In this document: positions 60,825 through 64,000 of the stretch, in pieces
Layout of the letters: each line of letters begins with the position of its first letter
Position numbering within the stretch: position 1 is the stretch's first letter
NCBI RefSeq assembly: GCF_900176305.1
Contig: NZ_FWXH01000009.1
Span: forward strand, 1-64,000
Source: Clostridium acidisoli DSM 12555
Lineage (GTDB): Bacteria; Bacillota; Clostridia; Clostridiales; Clostridiaceae
Direction: 5' to 3'
DNA: 64,000 nt
The notes under the pieces: generated by a model
What the model saw: only the letters and a program-made list of their open reading frames with translations
What the model was told of the DNA's origin: nothing
Databases searched by the model: none
Translations under genes and position numbers: made by a program

Positions 60825-62486
60825 TTATTTATCTATCTTTATGATTTGTGCTTTGTAATTTTTATGTCCACCAGAAAGATTATAAACTTTTTTAAAGCCA
60901 TTGTTTATTAATATGTTTTGCAGTGCATTCCCCGTTACACCCTTGTTGCAATAGGTAACAAAAATCTTATTTTTATCGAATTTTCTAGCTTTGTTTCTAA
61001 ATTCTGCTTGAGGTATATTTATAGCACCTTCTATATGAGCTTCTTCATATTGTCTACTAACTCTACCATCTATTATTATTACGTCTTTTCCCTTTTTCAC
61101 AAATTCATTAAGTATTTTAGGTGTTATCAATTCTCTACCTTTATTTATTTCATTATCCAAAATCATCCCTGTATACATTACAGGGTCTTTTGTTGTTGAA
61201 AATGGTGGTGCATAAGCTAAATCTAAGTGAAACAAATCTTCTGCTTTTGCTCCAAAAGTGATTGCAGTTACAAACACATCAATTCTTTTGTCTACTCCTG
61301 TATATCCAACAATTTGAACTCCGAGCAGTTTTCCTGTATTCTTATCAGCAATAGCTTTAATAACCATCTCTTTTCCATGATAATATTTTGGTTTATCTGG
61401 TTTTATGTTGTGACAAACTGCCACATTAAAACCCTGATTTCTTGCTTCTTTTTCTGTAAGTCCAGTTTGTGCCACAGCCATATCAAAAATTTTAAATATT
61501 CCTGTACCAAGAATGCCCCTGAATTCAAGATTTCCACCTGTAATACTATCTCCTGCAATCCTACCCATCTTATTTGCAGTTGAACCTAATGGTCTGTATA
61601 AAGGCTTTTTAGTTATAAGTGAAAAGCTCTCTACACAATCACCACAAGCATATATATCTTTTATATTTGTCATCATTTTTGTATCTACCTTTATGGATCC
61701 ATTAGTTCCAAGTTCTATAAAAGCTTCCCTTGCAAGTTCTGTATTAGGTTTTACTCCAATGGACATTATAATAAAATCTGCATTTAAAACTTTACCGCTT
61801 TCTAAAGCCACTTCATTTACTAAAGAATCTCCATTTAGCTTATATACTGAATCACCTAGAATAATATCAATATCTTTGCTTCTTAAATACTTCTCAACAT
61901 ATACAGACATGTCACTATCAAGTCCTGGTGTAACTTGGTTTAGCTTTTCTATAAGTGTAACGTGAATTCCAAGTTTTTTTAAATTTTCAGCCATCTCAAG
62001 GCCTATAAAACCTGTTCCAACTATAACTGCATTTTTAGGTTTATTTTTTAAAATATATGCCTTTATATCGTCCGCCTGTCTAACGTTTCTTAAATAAAAT
62101 ACATTGCTCTTTTCCGATCCTTTTATATCAGGCACTATAGGTTTAGCTCCAGTTGCAATAATCAATTTATCATAATTTTCATAAAATATATCTTCAGTTT
62201 CTAAATTTTTTATAGTCAAAACTTTATTTTCAGCATCTATTTTTAACACTTCATGTCTTCTCAGTACATCTATATTATATTTTTTCTTAAAAAACTCCGC
62301 ATTTCTTGGAGTTAATTCATCTCTATCCTCTATTTCTTCACCTATATAATAAGGTAAACCACATCCGGAATAAGATATATCATAATCCATATCATATATT
62401 TTTATTTCGGAATTTTCATCATTTCTTCTGATTTTTGCACCAGCAGAAGTTCCTCCTGCCACGGCTCCTATTATAACAACCTTCAT
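60825..62486 (-). CDS. CoA-disulfide reductase fused to rhodanese
   Basis: The protein (553 aa) has FAD- and NAD(P)-binding domains of the CoADR/Nox family with the redox Cys in YSGCGLPYY (Cys43), GTGFIGLEMAENL for NAD(P)H and an FAD-binding ACGDC block. The last 100 residues are a rhodanese domain with the active Cys in TYCNKGVTGN. Fused members can reduce CoA persulfides and polysulfide. It lies inside the ars operon between acr3 and arsD, so it may repair thiols oxidised or bound by arsenite, or supply reduced sulfur; the exact role is unknown. Confidence 0.88.
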   Translation of the reverse strand: MKVVIIGAVAGGTSAGAKIRRNDENSEIKIYDMDYDISYSGCGLPYYIGEEIEDRDELTPRNAEFFKKKYNIDVLRRHEVLKIDAENKVLTIKNLETEDIFYENYDKLIIATGAKPIVPDIKGSEKSNVFYLRNVRQADDIKAYILKNKPKNAVIVGTGFIGLEMAENLKKLGIHVTLIEKLNQVTPGLDSDMSVYVEKYLRSKDIDIILGDSVYKLNGDSLVNEVALESGKVLNADFIIMSIGVKPNTELAREAFIELGTNGSIKVDTKMMTNIKDIYACGDCVESFSLITKKPLYRPLGSTANKMGRIAGDSITGGNLEFRGILGTGIFKIFDMAVAQTGLTEKEARNQGFNVAVCHNIKPDKPKYYHGKEMVIKAIADKNTGKLLGVQIVGYTGVDKRIDVFVTAITFGAKAEDLFHLDLAYAPPFSTTKDPVMYTGMILDNEINKGRELITPKILNEFVKKGKDVIIIDGRVSRQYEEAHIEGAINIPQAEFRNKARKFDKNKIFVTYCNKGVTGNALQNILINNGFKKVYNLSGGHKNYKAQIIKIDK

Positions 62487-62507
62487 AAGCTTTTCCTCCC
62501 ATGTATC

Positions 62508-63551
62508 TTATTTATTAAAATATCTTTTTCTCCACAAAAGTGCTACATTAACAAGACCAATCATAACAGGAACTTCTACAAGTGGTCCTATTACAGCTGT
62601 AAAAGCTTCCTTTGATTCTATTCCAAATACAGCTACAGCCACCGCAATAGCAAGTTCAAAATTATTACTTGCTGCAGTGAAAGCAAGTGTTGTTGTTTTT
62701 TTATAATCTATACCAGATTTAAAACTTATAAAAAATGAAACTGTAAACATTATTGCAAAATAAATTATAAGTGGTATTGCAATTCGTACTACATCCATAG
62801 GAAGTTCAATAATGTATTTACCCTTATAAGTGAACATAACAACAATTGTAAAAAGTAATGCAATTAATGCTAATGGGCTTATTTTAGGCACAAATTTTTT
62901 TGTATACCATTCTTTTCCCATTTTAGGTTCTAAAAGAAGTCTTGTTAACATTCCAAGTGCAAATGGAATTCCAAGATAAATTGCTACAGAAGAAGCTACT
63001 GCTCCCATTGAAATATTTACTTTATAGCCTTTAAGTCCAATTAAAGTTGGCAGCACAGTTATAAATAAATAAGAGTATACGGAATAAAATATAACTTGGA
63101 ATATTGAATTAAAGGCAACTAGTGCTGCTGCATATTCTGTGTCGCCATCTGCTAAACTGTTCCAAACAATAACCATAGCTATACATCTAGCAAGCCCAAT
63201 CAATATAAGTCCTGTCATAAAGGCTGGATATGAATGTAAAAATATAACTGCTAGAATAAACATTAAAACTGGTCCAATAATCCAGTTTTGAATAAGGGAT
63301 AAACCTAAAACTTTTGGATTTCTAAATACCTTTCCAATTTCCTTGTAGTTAACTTTAGCAAGTGGTGGATACATCATCACTATAAGACCTATTGCAATTG
63401 GAATTGATGTGGTTCCAATTGATAATTTTGACAATTCCTCTGATAGTCCAGGAATGCCCCAGCCTAATAAAATTCCAACTGCCATTGCTATAAAAATCCA
63501 TAAAGTTAAATAACGATCTAACCACGAAAGTTTTGATGCTTTATTATTCAC
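62508..63551 (-). CDS. acr3: Arsenite efflux permease Acr3
   Basis: Acr3 (347 aa) exports arsenite. It has ten helices and the conserved Cys of the family in [13 protein letters not shown], with [13 protein letters not shown] near the C-terminus. The GTG start at 63551 is chosen for AAAGGACG upstream; the longer frame would overlap arsR by 41 nt without a ribosome site. It follows arsR by 16 nt. Confidence 0.93.
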   Translation of the reverse strand: MNNKASKLSWLDRYLTLWIFIAMAVGILLGWGIPGLSEELSKLSIGTTSIPIAIGLIVMMYPPLAKVNYKEIGKVFRNPKVLGLSLIQNWIIGPVLMFILAVIFLHSYPAFMTGLILIGLARCIAMVIVWNSLADGDTEYAAALVAFNSIFQVIFYSVYSYLFITVLPTLIGLKGYKVNISMGAVASSVAIYLGIPFALGMLTRLLLEPKMGKEWYTKKFVPKISPLALIALLFTIVVMFTYKGKYIIELPMDVVRIAIPLIIYFAIMFTVSFFISFKSGIDYKKTTTLAFTAASNNFELAIAVAVAVFGIESKEAFTAVIGPLVEVPVMIGLVNVALLWRKRYFNK

Positions 63552-63567
63552 TTTGATTACGTCCTTT

Positions 63568-63954
63568 CTATTTTGAATGTTCCTTATCACTAAAGCAACA
63601 TTTTCCATTTTTTAAATCATCACAATTTAATCCACTATTTTTATATGTTTTCAACTTCCCATAATCAATTTGACATTGCTTAAGCTTCATAGTTTCTTTT
63701 TCTATAATCTCATTTATAAATGGATATTCCATTATGGTGCTTTCATTTATTTTATAATATACGTATTTTGCTATTTTATTGTAATCAACTATTTTAGCAT
63801 TTGTTAGCTTTGTTAAATGTCTTGACACATTTGACTGTGTAATATCAAGTATCTCCTCTAGCTCACAAACGCATAGTTCACCATCTCTTAATATATTTAA
63901 TATTCTTATACGTGTTTCATCAGATAATGCTTTCATCACTTGTATTAAGCTCAT
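63568..63954 (-). CDS. arsR: Arsenic-responsive ArsR repressor
   Basis: ArsR (128 aa) is a winged-helix repressor with the As(III) site ELCVCELEE and the recognition helix [12 protein letters not shown] Cys-rich tail ([10 protein letters not shown]) may add a second metal site. It is the first gene of the operon. GGAGG precedes the ATG. Its operator must lie in the last 45 bases of the window (TATATAATTT with flanking AT), but no clear dyad is visible before the edge. Confidence 0.92.
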   Translation of the reverse strand: MSLIQVMKALSDETRIRILNILRDGELCVCELEEILDITQSNVSRHLTKLTNAKIVDYNKIAKYVYYKINESTIMEYPFINEIIEKETMKLKQCQIDYGKLKTYKNSGLNCDDLKNGKCCFSDKEHSK

Positions 63955-64000
63955 AAGTTTACCGTTACCTCCTCATTGTATATAATTTATTTTCTTTAAT

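Overview
The window is low-GC DNA from an anaerobic, probably spore-forming Clostridium-type Firmicute. The signs are strong GGAGG ribosome binding sites, frequent TTG and GTG starts, an ECF transporter S component, a c-di-GMP network, a CotA-like multicopper oxidase, a CcpA-type cre site on an amylase gene and a clostridial type I-B-like CRISPR repeat. No rRNA or tRNA gene was seen. About 46 protein genes are supported; most lie on the minus strand.

Layout. 1-0.8 kb: leader end of a CRISPR array running off the left edge, a second decayed leader copy, and a remnant of an Rpn-family nuclease gene. 0.8-7.5 kb: a six-gene operon (ABC-2 exporter, two-component system, Cache-GGDEF diguanylate cyclase) like the linearmycin-resistance Lnr system. 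7.6-10.3 kb: a membrane Fe-S protein with two FMN-binding domains and its flavin transferase ApbE, behind an 11-bp direct repeat typical of OmpR-type regulators. 10.4-12.8 kb: histidine kinase and PHP phosphoesterase. 13.0-16.8 kb: a compact candidate RiPP operon (PLP decarboxylase-like protein, 25-residue precursor too short for usual gene calling, hairpin, radical SAM/SPASM maturase, MFS exporter). 17.5-23.3 kb: a sigma-54-activator-like protein with a degenerate AAA+ core, a GGDEF-EAL protein and a hybrid kinase. 23.5-31.3 kb: multicopper oxidase, chemoreceptor, dipeptidase, ECF component, HesB-like protein, AlaX, and two copies of a fold-back repeat. 31.3-35.2 kb: MMPL exporter and TetR repressor with matching operators. 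35.3-42.4 kb: secreted amylase, GT39 glycosyltransferase, ClpA and ClpS. 42.7-47.4 kb: PocR-domain receptor, acetyltransferases and a radical SAM pair. 47.7-50.6 kb: a nitrogenase-like component 1 pair with no reductase gene nearby. 50.8-57.8 kb: an exopolysaccharide cluster with a PilZ-bearing, cellulose-synthase-like glycosyltransferase, MBOAT and DHHW acylation proteins and a YidC paralogue. 58.2-64 kb: an arsenic operon (arsR, acr3, CoA-disulfide reductase-rhodanese fusion, arsD, arsA, NUDIX).

How they work together. Two cyclic-di-GMP enzymes (0.8 and 19.6 kb) and one PilZ effector (57.8 kb) suggest c-di-GMP control of surface polysaccharide. The most novel candidates are the 13-17 kb peptide operon and the orphan nitrogenase-like pair. 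All functions are read from motifs and context; nothing was searched or measured.
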